Assembly: GCF_015709525.1 (NCBI RefSeq)
Contig: NZ_JADNRA010000023.1
Coordinates: 62,001 to 126,000 of the forward strand
Reading direction: 5' to 3'
DNA from: Methylocystis sp. L43
Lineage (GTDB): Bacteria > Pseudomonadota > Alphaproteobacteria > Rhizobiales > Beijerinckiaceae
DNA length: 64,000 nucleotides
In this document: positions 53,293 to 62,468 of the stretch, in pieces
Layout of the letters: the number at the start of each line of letters is the position of its first letter
How positions within the stretch are numbered: position 1 is the stretch's first letter
Program-made: the position numbers and the translations under genes
Notes under the pieces: model-generated
Seen by the model: only the letters and a program-made list of their open reading frames with translations
Database searches by the model: none
Told to the model about the DNA's origin: nothing

Positions 53293-55134
53293 TTATTTTT
53301 GCGTCGCGCTTCTTTTACTCTTGGCTCGCTGCCGAACATCCTCTTTTGCCGCGTCGCGTAGTTCGGCGCGAAACTGATCGCGTTTTTCGTGGACGGAAGC
53401 GATAACGTATCCTGCTGGAATGCCCAAACCTACCAGCGCGGCCTCCGAGATTTGAAGACTGGCCTCGACCGTCTCGGGCACGGCATCAGTTACTCCAATT
53501 GCGTAGAGGTGCCGTGCGTGTTCGGTATCCCTAGCACGCGCGACGATCAGGACGTCAGCCCTGAGTTTACGGACGCCAAGAACGATCGCGTCTACATTCG
53601 AGTGCGAACCGACGGTCACAATGACAGCGGCGGCCTCCATTATTCCACACGCTTTCATAAACGCGGCATGTGTCGCGTCCCCGAAGTACACTTCATGCCC
53701 GTTCTTTCGTTCTTCTGTCACCGAGGCTGCATCTCTGTCAGTGGCGATATAAGGAATATTATGTTCCTTCAGGAAGGACGTGACGACCTTGCCGACGCGC
53801 CCATGACCGACGACGATTGCATGCTTATGCTGTTCGCGGGGCGCCGCCTTCAGCGTCGCATCAATCTTCTTTGGCGGTTCCATTCGAGAATTAATTTGTC
53901 GTGCGGCAGCGGACAATGCCGGAATGAGAACCATCGTAAGCGACGTGACCGCAAGAACGAATGAGGACAGTACAGGATCGATAAGCCCCAAACTTTTCGC
54001 CAGTCCTATCGCGACGAAGGCAAACTCCCCGCCGGGGCCAAGCAGGAAACCCGTTTCGATAGCGACGCGCCACGATTGGCCGAATGCCTTCGACAGCGCA
54101 ATGATGATCGCCGCCTTGAAGGCGATGAGGCCGGATACGAGCGCCAAGATGGTGAGCGGATCGCGTGCGATCTCCCTCACGTCAATGGTCATCCCCACCG
54201 TGAAAAAGAAGATACCCAGCAACAGGCCCTTGAACGGCTCGACGATAGCTTCCACGGCCTTACGATATTCAGTTTCGGCCAGAAGTAGGCCCGCGACGAA
54301 CGCTCCAAGCGCCATGGACAGACCCTCGACGGCGGCCAGCACGCCCGTGCCAATGATGACGAACAGAACCGCCGCCGTAAGTAGTTCAAGAGATTCCATG
54401 GATCCAACAAGACGGAAAAGAGGTCGCAGCACTACTCTTCCAACCAGAACGATGAGCGCAATGGCCATCGCCGCATGGGCCAGTGTTATGCCAATGTTCG
54501 TCGCAAGCGAACCTTCAGTGTTCGAGCCGATGATCGAAACGAATATAAGTATCGGAATCACCGCCAGGTCCTGCGCCAGCAGGATAGAAAAGCTCGCTCT
54601 GCCTGCCCCTGTGGGCAGCTCGCCGTGTGCCGCAAGAATTTCAAGAACGATCGCGGTCGAGGATAACGCGAGGCAGGCTCCAAGGATGACTGCGACTGAT
54701 GGCGCTTGTCCAGTCCAGGCGATGATGAGGGAAAGCAAACATGATGTGATAACGACCTGCGATCCGCCAAGCCCGAAAACGAGTCGCCGCATTGAAAGCA
54801 GCCGATCGTAGGAAAGCTCCAGTCCGATAAGAAACAAAAGAAAAACGACGCCAAGTTCGGCGATACCGCTAACATTTTTTGCATCGACGACGGTGAACCA
54901 ATAGAGAAACGGCAGCTTGTCGATGAATGAACCTAGCCCGAGGGGACCAAGGAGCGCGCCCGCTCCCAAATAGCCCAGTACCGGGTTCAACCCGAGATAG
55001 CGTACCAGGGGAATGACGACGCCGGCAGTCCCTAGAACGACGAGCGCATCGCTATAGACCGGTATGTTGATTGTCGGAGCCAAATTACCTCCAGAGTTGC
55101 ACGGTGAAGGAGTACGAAACTCCTTAAGCTTCAT
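53293..55134 (-). CDS. KefC-type monovalent cation:proton antiporter
   Basis: This 613-residue CPA2 transporter has about twelve transmembrane helices (VVLGTAGVVIPLVRYLGL, VVFLLFLIGLELSYDRLL, ILGACLALSSTAIVLEILA, LLLGIFFFTVGMTIDV) and a cytosolic RCK_N domain from about residue 420 (AIVVGHGRVGKVVTSFL, YFGDATHAAFMKACGI). This matches glutathione-gated K+ efflux systems KefB/KefC, but the closing KefF-type partner is absent. It exchanges K+ or Na+ for protons. Neighbours include an NhaR-like regulator and a DUF1538 pair, suggesting a cation homeostasis region. Confidence 0.9.
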   Translation of the reverse strand: MKLKEFRTPSPCNSGGNLAPTINIPVYSDALVVLGTAGVVIPLVRYLGLNPVLGYLGAGALLGPLGLGSFIDKLPFLYWFTVVDAKNVSGIAELGVVFLLFLIGLELSYDRLLSMRRLVFGLGGSQVVITSCLLSLIIAWTGQAPSVAVILGACLALSSTAIVLEILAAHGELPTGAGRASFSILLAQDLAVIPILIFVSIIGSNTEGSLATNIGITLAHAAMAIALIVLVGRVVLRPLFRLVGSMESLELLTAAVLFVIIGTGVLAAVEGLSMALGAFVAGLLLAETEYRKAVEAIVEPFKGLLLGIFFFTVGMTIDVREIARDPLTILALVSGLIAFKAAIIIALSKAFGQSWRVAIETGFLLGPGGEFAFVAIGLAKSLGLIDPVLSSFVLAVTSLTMVLIPALSAAARQINSRMEPPKKIDATLKAAPREQHKHAIVVGHGRVGKVVTSFLKEHNIPYIATDRDAASVTEERKNGHEVYFGDATHAAFMKACGIMEAAAVIVTVGSHSNVDAIVLGVRKLRADVLIVARARDTEHARHLYAIGVTDAVPETVEASLQISEAALVGLGIPAGYVIASVHEKRDQFRAELRDAAKEDVRQRAKSKRSATQK

Positions 55135-55922
55135 ATACCGCAGTTGGGCCTTCGATCGGCAATCTCAGGGCTCGCGGCCAGAGTCGCGAGCGCTAGACCT
55201 TAGCGATGACCAAGCCCTTCGGCTTTCGACCCCCCCGGGGGCCGCAAGCCTGCTTGCAGGAGTCTCGATCGTTGGGCTCCAAGGACGAGCCATGCTGGCA
55301 TGGCTCCAAGGCAAAACGATCGGTCAGAACCGCACGCGTTTCAGCGAACTCGCCTGCGTCATGCTTAGCATCTCAGCGTAGTCCTAGGCACTCACATTTT
55401 TATGGCGCAGCCCATTATCGTCGTTCTAATATGCCACAAACGCCGACGTTGCGTCTCGACCTGCGCTGAACAAAAAATCCCCTTTGATGGCAGGATCGAA
55501 GTCTGCGTTCGCCGAGCTAGAATGCAGGCACATTCGGGCTTTCGGATGCGTCAAGGGGGCTTCTATTCTAATGCCTGGCGAGCGAGTTGCGCACTTCAAT
55601 TCAATCTTGCGCGAGCACATTTCTTCCGCACGGGCTCGCGCGGCAGCGAGCGCCTGCATATGATCGTTACGTCCGTCGGGACTTCCGTAGCCGTTCAGGC
55701 CTGCTCGTCAACTTGCCGGCGTCGCTGAAAGCAAAGCCTGCATTGCCAACCCTGTAGCATACATACATGCGATACTTGTCGCGTGTGATCTTCTCGCGGT
55801 ATCGAGAGTTTGCTTCTCTCTTTGGCGAGACAGATCTGCCGCGTCCTGGAGCTGGGTTATTCCGACCTCGGGCAGGAAGTAATGGTTGTGCATGTCGACA
55901 CGAAGGCTGTGAGAGGTGCAAC
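55135..55922. other. No confident gene
   Basis: Between kefC and a small hypothetical gene. Short frames occur on both strands (plus 55402-55728, minus 55708-55893) but none is recognised. A minus fragment VGITQLQDAADLSRQREKQ is protein-like and could be a relic. The kefC promoter must lie at the left end. Confidence 0.3.
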
Positions 55923-56288
55923 ATGGGATTTGTCGGTGATTTTATTTTAATGAACGAATTGCGTGCGACGAAGATCGCGTTTGCAAACCTTCCTCCCTAT
56001 TCACAGCAGATAGCACTTCGGGAATTTCGCCAACTCACATCTAAAAGTGAATCGTGCGACTCGAAAGAGACGCTTTCGGCGAGGGTGTTCGAAGCGGCAC
56101 TTCGCCGCCAAGAGCTTGGTCATACTGCAAACGCAATACCTGAGTGGGTTGGAGCTTGCTTAGCCGAAAGTCATTTGCTTATGCGGCAAAAGGCCTGGAG
56201 CAGCAATTCCAAATGGCAGTCCAAACTCGCTGAGGTTGAAGCGTGGATTGAGCAAGCAACCTCTGGCGTCCCAAAAACTGATGGATGA
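55923..56288 (+). CDS. Hypothetical helical protein
   Basis: This 121-residue protein starts at MGFVGDFILMNELRATK with AGAGGTGC upstream; an in-frame ATG at 55767 would add basic non-conserved sequence. The rest is mixed helical (NLPPYSQQIALREFRQL, VFEAALRRQELGHTANAIP, EWVGACLAESHLLMRQKAW). No family is recognised. It is followed by IS66 remnants. Confidence 0.5.
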   Translation: MGFVGDFILMNELRATKIAFANLPPYSQQIALREFRQLTSKSESCDSKETLSARVFEAALRRQELGHTANAIPEWVGACLAESHLLMRQKAWSSNSKWQSKLAEVEAWIEQATSGVPKTDG

Positions 56289-56416
56289 CACGATTGGAAA
56301 CACATACATTTTCAACGGAATTCTTGCTCCAGCGGGCCTGCGGGGCCGTTCGAGGGCGTCTGAATTGGTGTTATCGGACTTGCTACCTTCCCAAGAGCAA
56401 TGCCGGCGATTTTGCG

Positions 56417-56612
56417 GTGACGATGGCGCCGGCGCCGTTGGCGTTTGGGGCGGCGAGAAGATCATCGTTGGTGCCGATGTGGAAGCTGCGGCGCTGACGC
56501 GGGTGATCAAGGCGTTGCGGCGATGACCCCGATCTCGCCGGACGCGCGGGTCTGGATCGGCACCGGGCCACACCGACATGCGCAAGGGCTATGCGAGCCT
56601 CCGTAGCCTGAG
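56417..56612 (+). mobile_element. IS66-family remnant (tnpA end, tnpB start)
   Basis: The plus strand reads the C-terminus of IS66 TnpA (GEKIIVGADVEAAALTRVIK, stop at 56524-56526) followed at 56523 by the start of TnpB (MTPISPDARVWIGTG). An extra C near 56567 shifts the frame; the other frame then gives HTDMRKGYASL as expected for TnpB. Both genes are broken, and the rest of the element is missing here. Confidence 0.7.
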
Positions 56613-56773
56613 TGCTATGTCCGCGCGAGCATGCCGAATGGCCGGTCCACCGGCGGAGACATAGAAAAAATGAATATTTCGCATAGCCGGCTGCAGTTGG
56701 CGGGAGCATGTCCTATTTTCTTCTGGTCCTATATGGGGGCGGTCCTTGCCGTAGAATATAGAAGGAGCGTGGT

Positions 56774-57799
56774 GTGAATCGCTTAAACTACCAGCACCTC
56801 TACTATTTTTGGGTCGTTGCTAAACATGGGGGCATAACTCGCGCATCCGAACGATTGGGGCTCGCACAGCCTACCATCAGCAGTCAACTGTCAACCTTTG
56901 AAAGAAATATGGGGTCTCGTCTTTTCCAAAGGGACGGACGCAGGATGTCCCTGACATATGTCGGCGAGCGCCTCTTTCGCTATGCCGACCAAATCTTCAA
57001 GCTCGGAGAAGAGATCCATTTGTCGTTGCAAGAGGCACGAGCGCTGAGCGTTAGACGCCTGATTATCGGCGTTGTAGCCTCGCTTCCGAAGTTGGTGGTT
57101 TATCGCTTGTTGAGCCCGGCATTCGAGGTGGGTTCTCCGGTGCAAGTGGTCTGTCATGAAGATAAACTCGAACGGCTTATGCCAGAACTCGCATTGCACG
57201 ACATCGATTTGGTAATTTCGGATGTGCCAGCAACGACCGCGGCCGGCACCCGGGTATACAATCATCTTCTCGGACAATCCCAGATTGCGGTGTTCGGCTC
57301 GAAGAAGTTGGGGCCTTCATACTGCGAGAACTTTCCAGTATCCCTGAACGGCGCGCCCCTGCTATTGCAGACAACGAATATCGCGCTCCGGGTATCGCTC
57401 GACGAATGGTTCGAGGAACACAACATCCGACCTAATATAGTAGCCGAAATTGAAGACAGCGCGCTGCTAAAAACGTTCGCCGCTGAAGGGGTTGGGCTGG
57501 CAATCGCGCCATCGATCCTGGCCAACGCGCTGCAGCGCCAACATGACTTGAATGTCATCGGCGAGCTCGAGGGTCTATCCGAGCAATTCTATGCGATCAC
57601 AACGCAGAAAAAGTTCAGAAACCCCATGATTTCAGCCATTATCAAAGGGCCGGACCGAACCGACAGCGATTGCGCCACGGAAGATTTGGAGCGTCAGAAT
57701 GGATATTCCAGACCTTGGCTCATGAAGCTCTTGTCCCTAAGTTACATCTGGCTAAATCTCCCCGAAGCCTGCGAAGCAACCGCCTTGTTGTGCCTCTGA
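56774..57799 (+). CDS. NhaR-like LysR-family regulator
   Basis: This 341-residue regulator starts with GTG at 56774, preceded by GAAGGAG. The N-terminal winged HTH (LNYQHLYYFWVVAKHGGITR, LAQPTISSQLSTFERNMG) is characteristic of NhaR, which activates Na+/H+ antiporter genes. The effector domain contains LALHDIDLVISDVPA and FAAEGVGLAIAPSILAN. The last 50 residues (after QKKFRNPMISAIIKG) are not typical and run into an IS5 remnant, so the C-terminus is probably altered. The likely target is the cation/proton genes around it. Confidence 0.87.
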   Translation: MNRLNYQHLYYFWVVAKHGGITRASERLGLAQPTISSQLSTFERNMGSRLFQRDGRRMSLTYVGERLFRYADQIFKLGEEIHLSLQEARALSVRRLIIGVVASLPKLVVYRLLSPAFEVGSPVQVVCHEDKLERLMPELALHDIDLVISDVPATTAAGTRVYNHLLGQSQIAVFGSKKLGPSYCENFPVSLNGAPLLLQTTNIALRVSLDEWFEEHNIRPNIVAEIEDSALLKTFAAEGVGLAIAPSILANALQRQHDLNVIGELEGLSEQFYAITTQKKFRNPMISAIIKGPDRTDSDCATEDLERQNGYSRPWLMKLLSLSYIWLNLPEACEATALLCL

Positions 57800-57826
57800 C
57801 GTCACACGAAAGTTGAACAGCGTGCC

Positions 57827-58120
57827 GAGTCGGCGACGCGAGGTCGCGGAGGTGCCGCATCTCGAGACGCTGCTCGATATTGGCACGGATACGCAGCCCG
57901 GCGTCATCATCGACGACAAGGGCTATTTCAGCAAGGACGATCGCCGCATATGCAAGATCGCTCGGCGATGCGCCCCCGTCCCGTAGGTCAATGAAAAAGA
58001 CCCCCTTTTTTCTTCGCGCACGCTCTATAAGGCGCGTTCGCGCGCCGAGCAGGGCTTCGGTCGGCTCAAATGAATTCAAAGTGCGTCGCTCTACGCTGCG
58101 AGACGGCCGCCTCTCTGTTT
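57827..58120 (+). mobile_element. IS5-family transposase remnant
   Basis: Pieces in different plus frames read like the end of an IS5-type transposase: VPHLETLLDIGTDTQP, GVIIDDKGYFSKDDRRI, then YKARSRAEQGFGRLK-like coding and NSKCVALRCETAAS. Stops and frameshifts break it and the 5' part is missing. It abuts the altered C-terminus of the LysR gene. Confidence 0.6.
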
Positions 58121-58127
58121 GATCAAA

Positions 58128-58379
58128 TTACCTCTCCTTGAGAAATGAAATATATTGCCATTGAGGGGCGTTGGCACCGACTCGCCGATGCTCCTCCCGT
58201 TGGCGGAGGGCGTTCTTGTGCTCGCCGACAACATGCTCGGTAAATAGACCGCCCATTCGGCATTCGTCGAAGAGCATCGATGCGATCTTCAACATTGAGC
58301 GCGAGATCAGGACTGTCTCGGAAAGGAGCATCTGACCAATTGTCCTCTTGAACCGACCATGCTGTTGCTCATTCGTCAA
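58128..58379 (-). CDS. Possible small hypothetical protein
   Basis: The frame encodes 83 residues (MTNEQQHGRFKRTIGQM, LLSETVLISRSMLKIASML, HRRVGANAPQWQYISF). Composition is protein-like with a helical centre, but the flanks are IS remnants and no family is recognised. It could be part of a disrupted gene. Confidence 0.3.
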   Translation of the reverse strand: MTNEQQHGRFKRTIGQMLLSETVLISRSMLKIASMLFDECRMGGLFTEHVVGEHKNALRQREEHRRVGANAPQWQYISFLKER

Positions 58380-58643
58380 TCTCTGCTTCCCTTGTTCAGG
58401 AGACGGATACAGTAAGAGGTAGGCGTCTCGGCCTTGTCAGGAGACGCGCTAGAGATTTGATGTCCCTTCTCGATCGCATTGAGGATATGTGTCTGACATG
58501 TCAGAAATTTGCGTTGGCAGGCGGTCTCGACCGGCGGCGGCAACTCTCAGGCTTTGTCCATGCCAAAGAAGAAAGGGATCGTGTCCCTTGGCGTGGTGTA
58601 GCTGGTTGGCGTGATCGCCACGTTCGCCGGGAAGCCGGGTTGA
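58380..58643. other. Gap beside IS256-type element
   Basis: A plus frame from 58460 (MSLLDRIEDMCLTCQKFAL) may be the 5' end of a gene interrupted by the transposon, but it degenerates downstream. The right-hand part should contain an IS end; a terminal repeat could not be fixed. Confidence 0.3.
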
Positions 58644-59842
58644 TCAGGCGGCTACAACGGGCAGCCCGACGATGGGATCATCGCTCAAGGGCGCGATTGT
58701 TTCCAGTGTCATGTATCGGCTGCGCTGGACGGCCCATTCGTCATTCTGTTCGAGCAGGATCGCGCCGACGAGGCGGATGATGGCGGCCTCGTTGGGGAAG
58801 ATGCCGACGACCTCGGTGCGCCGCTTGATTTCGCCGTTCAGCCGTTCGATCGGATTTGTGCTGTGCAGCTTGGCCCGGTGCGCGGCCGGGAAGCTCATAT
58901 AGGCGAGCACGTCGGTCTCGGCGTCGTCCATGAGGTTCGCAAGTTTCGGCAGCTTGGGCCGCAACTGGTCGGCGACCTTGCGCCGTTGGCCTTTCGCCGC
59001 TTCGGCGTCGTCCTGCGCGAAGGCGGTGGCGATGAAGGCGGAGACGACGCGCCGTCCGCTCCTTCCGGCATGAGCGAGCGCATTGCGCATAAAGTGGACG
59101 CGGCAGCGCTGCCATGTCGATTGCAGAACCTTGGCGACTGCGGCCTTCAGCCCTTCATGCGCATCGGACACAACGAGCTTGACGCCACGCAGCCCTCTCC
59201 GGCGCAGTTTGCGCAAAAACTCGGTCCAGAAGGTCTCGGCCTCCGAAGGGCCGATATCCATGCCGAGCACTTCGCGCCTGCCGTCGTCGTTGACGCCCAC
59301 CGCGATGATCGTCGCCAGCGAGACGACGCGGCCGTTCTGGCGCGCCTTCACATAGGTCGCGTCGATCCAAAGATAGGGCCAGTCGCCTTCGATCGGCCGC
59401 TCGAGGAAGGCCGTCACCCGCTCGTCGATCTCCTCGCACAGCCGGCTCACTTGGCTCTTGGAGACGCCGCTCATGCCCATGGCCTTGACGAGATCGTCGA
59501 CCGAGCGCGTCGAGACGCCCTGGATATAGGCCTCCTGAATGACGGCGGTCAGCGCCTTCTCGGCCATCCGCCGCGGCTCCAGAAAACCGGGAAAGTAACT
59601 GCCCTTGCGCAGCTTGGGGATACGCAGCTCCACGGCGCCGGCGCGCGTTTCCAGGTCCGCTCGCGATAGCCGTTGCGCTGGGCGAGGCGCTCCGCGCTTT
59701 TCTCGCCATAGGCGACGCCGGTCAGAGCGCCGACCTCAATCTCCATCAGCCGCTCGGCGGCAAAGCCGATCATCTCGCGCAAAATATCCGCGTCGGGGGC
59801 CTTCTCAACAAGCGCGCGCAGGGTCATCATCTCGTCGGTCAT
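58644..59842 (-). pseudogene. IS256-family transposase with one frameshift
   Basis: The start is MTDEMMTLRALVEKAPDAD at 59842 and the reading frame is normal to [10 protein letters not shown]. There one base is missing (TGGAAACG instead of the expected TGGGAAACG, at 59650/59651). In the shifted frame the protein continues [20 protein letters not shown] to the end at 58644, about 399 residues in all. The Mutator/IS256 DDE features are intact: [46 protein letters not shown] single change makes it a recent pseudogene, or an error in the sequence. Confidence 0.85.
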
Positions 59843-60149
59843 CGGCAGTTCCTCGGTTGCGTTGGATGTTTCGCAACCCGATCCTACCGGCGAATCGTCG
59901 ATGACCACCGCAAGCCGATCGCTCGCTACGGCGCTAGCAAAAGCGCGCGTCGCGAGCGGCTTGCTCCCACTGAGCTACACCATCACTGGGGGCACGACCA
60001 AGAAAGGCTTCCGCTGCCGCATATCAGCGCATAAGCGCTGCGACGCACCTAAGAGCTTCGAGGTCTCGCCGGGATTGGTGAACAACTTGTTCCCGGGAGT
60101 TCGATTCTGGAAACATTGACAAATCAACACCGAGACCTAGCTCCACGCT
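59843..60149. other. Gap with tRNA-like fragments
   Basis: No gene. On the minus strand 59980-59959 reads GTGTAGCTCAGTGGGAGCAA, like a tRNA D-arm, and on the plus strand 60089-60110 reads TTCCCGGGAGTTCGATTCTG, like a T-arm. They are on opposite strands and do not form one tRNA, so they may be scrambled relics of an insertion site. Confidence 0.35.
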
Positions 60150-60842
60150 ATGTTGCCGCTATTAAAGGAAAAATTACTGGAGGTGCTCAAGGCCGTCGCG
60201 CCGCTGTTCATTATGGTGTGCGTGCTCCAACTGACGCTGGTCAGCGCGCCAACGACAATTTTCATCGATTTTATCGGGGGATTGGTGTTCATCGTCGCAG
60301 GGATGCTGTTTCTTTTCGCCGGCGTGGACTACGGCATCCTACCGATGGGAAAATACATCGGTTCCGCCTTGCCGGAGAAAGGATCCATTGTACTCGTCGT
60401 CGCGGTCGCCTTCGCCTTCGGCTTCGCGACGACGGTCGCCGAACCCGATGTGCTCGTCCTCGCCAATCAGGTGAACCGCGTCACGAATGCGATTTCCCGG
60501 CAGGCCGTGCTCTATGCGATCGCTTTGGGCGTGGCGGTCTTTACCGCTATCGCAATGTCTCGCATCGTTTTCGGATTTTCGCTGCGCGGCCTGCTGACGG
60601 TCACCTATGGGGCTATGATCGTCCTCTCTTTCTTCGCGCCGGCGCAATTCGTCCCCCTCTCTTATGACGCCGGTAGCGTGACCACGGGCGTTTTGACAGC
60701 TCCGGTGGTCATTTCCATCGCTATAGGCTTAAGTTCCGTTCTCGCCGGCCGCTCGGCCATCTCCGACGGCTTTGGGCTCCTAGGATTCGCCTCGGTCGGT
60801 CCAATCTTCGTCATGATGGTCATAGGGATGTTTCTGCGGTGA
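60150..60842 (+). CDS. DUF1538 membrane protein, UmpA-like antiporter subunit
   Basis: This 230-residue protein has about six or seven transmembrane helices (APLFIMVCVLQLTLVSAP, FIGGLVFIVAGMLFLFAGV, SIVLVVAVAFAFGFATTVAE, YGAMIVLSFFAPAQFVPL) and DUF1538 signatures GVDYGILPMGKYIG, EPDVLVLANQV and YDAGSVTTGVLTAPVV. A DUF1538 pair in Halomonas (UmpAB) is reported to act as a two-component monovalent cation/proton antiporter. The stop overlaps the second subunit start as GTGA. Confidence 0.82.
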   Translation: MLPLLKEKLLEVLKAVAPLFIMVCVLQLTLVSAPTTIFIDFIGGLVFIVAGMLFLFAGVDYGILPMGKYIGSALPEKGSIVLVVAVAFAFGFATTVAEPDVLVLANQVNRVTNAISRQAVLYAIALGVAVFTAIAMSRIVFGFSLRGLLTVTYGAMIVLSFFAPAQFVPLSYDAGSVTTGVLTAPVVISIAIGLSSVLAGRSAISDGFGLLGFASVGPIFVMMVIGMFLR

Positions 60843-61567
60843 AACTAGCTTCGCTGCTCGACGAATTCCGCGTCGTCGCGGAAAGCGTCACCGAGGCGGT
60901 GCTGCCGCTCCTCGCGCTCTTCCTTGTCTTCCAGGCGTTATTTCTAAAGCTGCCCCGCCGGAGCGTGTTGGATATTCTAACCGGTACACTCATGGCCGCG
61001 GCGGGGCTGCTTCTTTTCCTCGTCGGCGTTGAGATGAGTTTCATGCCCTTCGGCCGCTCAATCGGTGAGGCGATCGGCGCAATGCCGGAAAAGTGGCTGC
61101 TTGCGCCAATCGGCTTCTTGCTCGGCTTTGTCACCACCTGGAGCGAGCCGGCGGTGCGTATCTTCGCCGATCAGGTTGAGGAAGCTTCGACCGGCTCGAT
61201 TTCGGCGCCGACCGTGCTCTATACGGTCAGCATCGGGGTTGCGCTGTCGGTCGCCCTCGGGCTTTTTCGGATTGCCTACGGCATTCCGCTGCTCTTTCTA
61301 CTTGCGCCTGGCTATGTGCTGGTCATCGTAATCATGTGGCTATGCGAAAAGGACTTCGTGGCGATCGCGGTCGATGCCGGCGGCGTCGCCACGGGCCCGA
61401 TGGCGAATACGTTTCTTCTGGCGCTTGCGCTCGGTGCGGCAGATTTGGCCAATGGGAATACGATCGTCGAGGGCTTGGGGCTCGTGTCGCTGATTGCGCT
61501 CGCGCCCATGGTTTCAGTCATGACATTGGGACTTCTTGTCCGCTGGACCGGACCACGACAGGAGTAG
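60839..61567 (+). CDS. DUF1538 membrane protein, UmpB-like antiporter subunit
   Basis: This 242-residue paralogue of the preceding protein starts with GTG overlapping its stop. It has matching motifs at the same places: VGVEMSFMPFGRSIG, WSEPAVRIFADQVEEAS and VDAGGVATGPMANTFLLA, with about seven transmembrane helices. Both subunits share an internal acidic-Pro motif (AEP or SEP) and an Asp-Ala-Gly motif within the membrane, good candidates for cation/proton coupling. It is 5 bases from the P-II-like gene. Confidence 0.82.
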   Translation: MKLASLLDEFRVVAESVTEAVLPLLALFLVFQALFLKLPRRSVLDILTGTLMAAAGLLLFLVGVEMSFMPFGRSIGEAIGAMPEKWLLAPIGFLLGFVTTWSEPAVRIFADQVEEASTGSISAPTVLYTVSIGVALSVALGLFRIAYGIPLLFLLAPGYVLVIVIMWLCEKDFVAIAVDAGGVATGPMANTFLLALALGAADLANGNTIVEGLGLVSLIALAPMVSVMTLGLLVRWTGPRQE

Positions 61568-61572
61568 GTACG

Positions 61573-61941
61573 ATGTTATTGAACGCATCACTGATCGTGA
61601 CCATCGTGCGGAAAGGATGGGGCAACACCGTCCTGGAAGCTTCGGTCAAAGCTGGCGCTCGCGGGGGCACGGTCGTTTATGGACGCGGCATCGGCGTCAA
61701 CGAACATGAAACAATCTTTGGCATTTCTATCGAACCAGAAAAGGAGATCGTCCTCACCGTCGTCTATACGGATCAAAGCGATGCGATCCTCCAGGAGATC
61801 GTCCGCGCGGCCGAGCTGACGAAGCCCAATCACGGGCTCGCTTTCGTCATGCCGCTCGAAAAGGTGGTTGGCGTCCCTCATCTTCACAATGAACCACTCT
61901 GTCCAGGAGATCCATCGAAATCTAAAAAGCGTCAATCGTGA
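61573..61941 (+). CDS. P-II-like signalling protein of the DUF1538 operon
   Basis: This 122-residue protein has the P-II fold pattern: beta1 LNASLIVTIVRKGWG, helix NTVLEASVKAGARGGTVVYG, T-loop region GRGIGVNEHETIF, beta IEPEKEIVLTVVYTDQSD, helix ILQEIVRAAELTKPNHGLAF. The uridylylated Tyr of GlnB T-loops is not evident, so nitrogen control by UTase is unlikely. The five-base distance to the DUF1538 pair suggests that it binds and gates the antiporter in response to a nucleotide or ion. That role is inference. Confidence 0.78.
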   Translation: MLLNASLIVTIVRKGWGNTVLEASVKAGARGGTVVYGRGIGVNEHETIFGISIEPEKEIVLTVVYTDQSDAILQEIVRAAELTKPNHGLAFVMPLEKVVGVPHLHNEPLCPGDPSKSKKRQS

Positions 61942-62232
61942 CCTCGACGCGTTCAATTAAACGCGTGAAAATTGCTTCGGCATCGTCGGCTTCTTGCAGC
62001 CACGTTCTACACAGCACACAAAGCCTTAGAGCCGGGTTGGGACGAGGCGTCGATCAAAATTCTGCTTGCAACAAACCGAAGCGCTCGTTGCAACCGAACG
62101 CTAGGCTCTGTGGCGAGCGTCTTCCAGCGCCCTGATTTTGTTTCACTGACTTGCGTTACCGGTTAAGCGCTGTCGGCTCCTTTGGTGCGTAGCCATCCGG
62201 CGTAGGCCGCCGGCATGGAGTGTTTGGTGCTC
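61942..62232. other. Intergenic, with a weak hairpin
   Basis: ACGCGTT (61947-61953) and AACGCGT (61960-61966) form a 7-bp stem just after the P-II-like gene, followed by GAAAATT rather than a T-run. The rest, up to the IS66 element, shows no gene. Confidence 0.35.
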
Positions 62233-62466
62233 TCAACGCTTCAGAAGCGTGGGGTCGTCTTTGTGGATTTTGATCAGGTCGACGAGCGTCTCGATGCCGA
62301 AGTTCGTGAACGCCATGAGCTGTTCGTCGCCAAGTCCGTAGACCCAGATCACGCCGTCCTCGGTATCCATTTCCATGGCGACGTCGTGCAGCCAGTCGAT
62401 GCTCTCGCCGAGATCGGCAGCGACGCGATCGATGGTCATCACACGGTGAACTTTGTTGACGTGCAT
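62233..62466 (-). CDS. Small passenger protein of IS66 element
   Basis: This 77-residue acidic protein starts at MHVNKVHRVMTIDRVAADL and ends ETLVDLIKIHKDDPTLLKR. It begins 2 bases after the stop of the IS66 transposase gene and runs the same way, so it is co-transcribed with it. Residues around WLHDVAMEMDTEDGVIWVYG look like a compact folded domain. I do not recognise a function; small accessory genes at this place occur in some IS66 relatives. Confidence 0.6.
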   Translation of the reverse strand: MHVNKVHRVMTIDRVAADLGESIDWLHDVAMEMDTEDGVIWVYGLGDEQLMAFTNFGIETLVDLIKIHKDDPTLLKR

Positions 62467-62468
62467 GG

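Noticed and set aside
53924-54811. 295-codon plus-strand frame inside kefC
   Set aside because: Ser/Thr/Arg-rich shadow without family resemblance, opposite a clear transporter.
59955-60115. A functional tRNA gene
   Set aside because: The two tRNA-like arms are on opposite strands and no acceptor or anticodon stem joins them.
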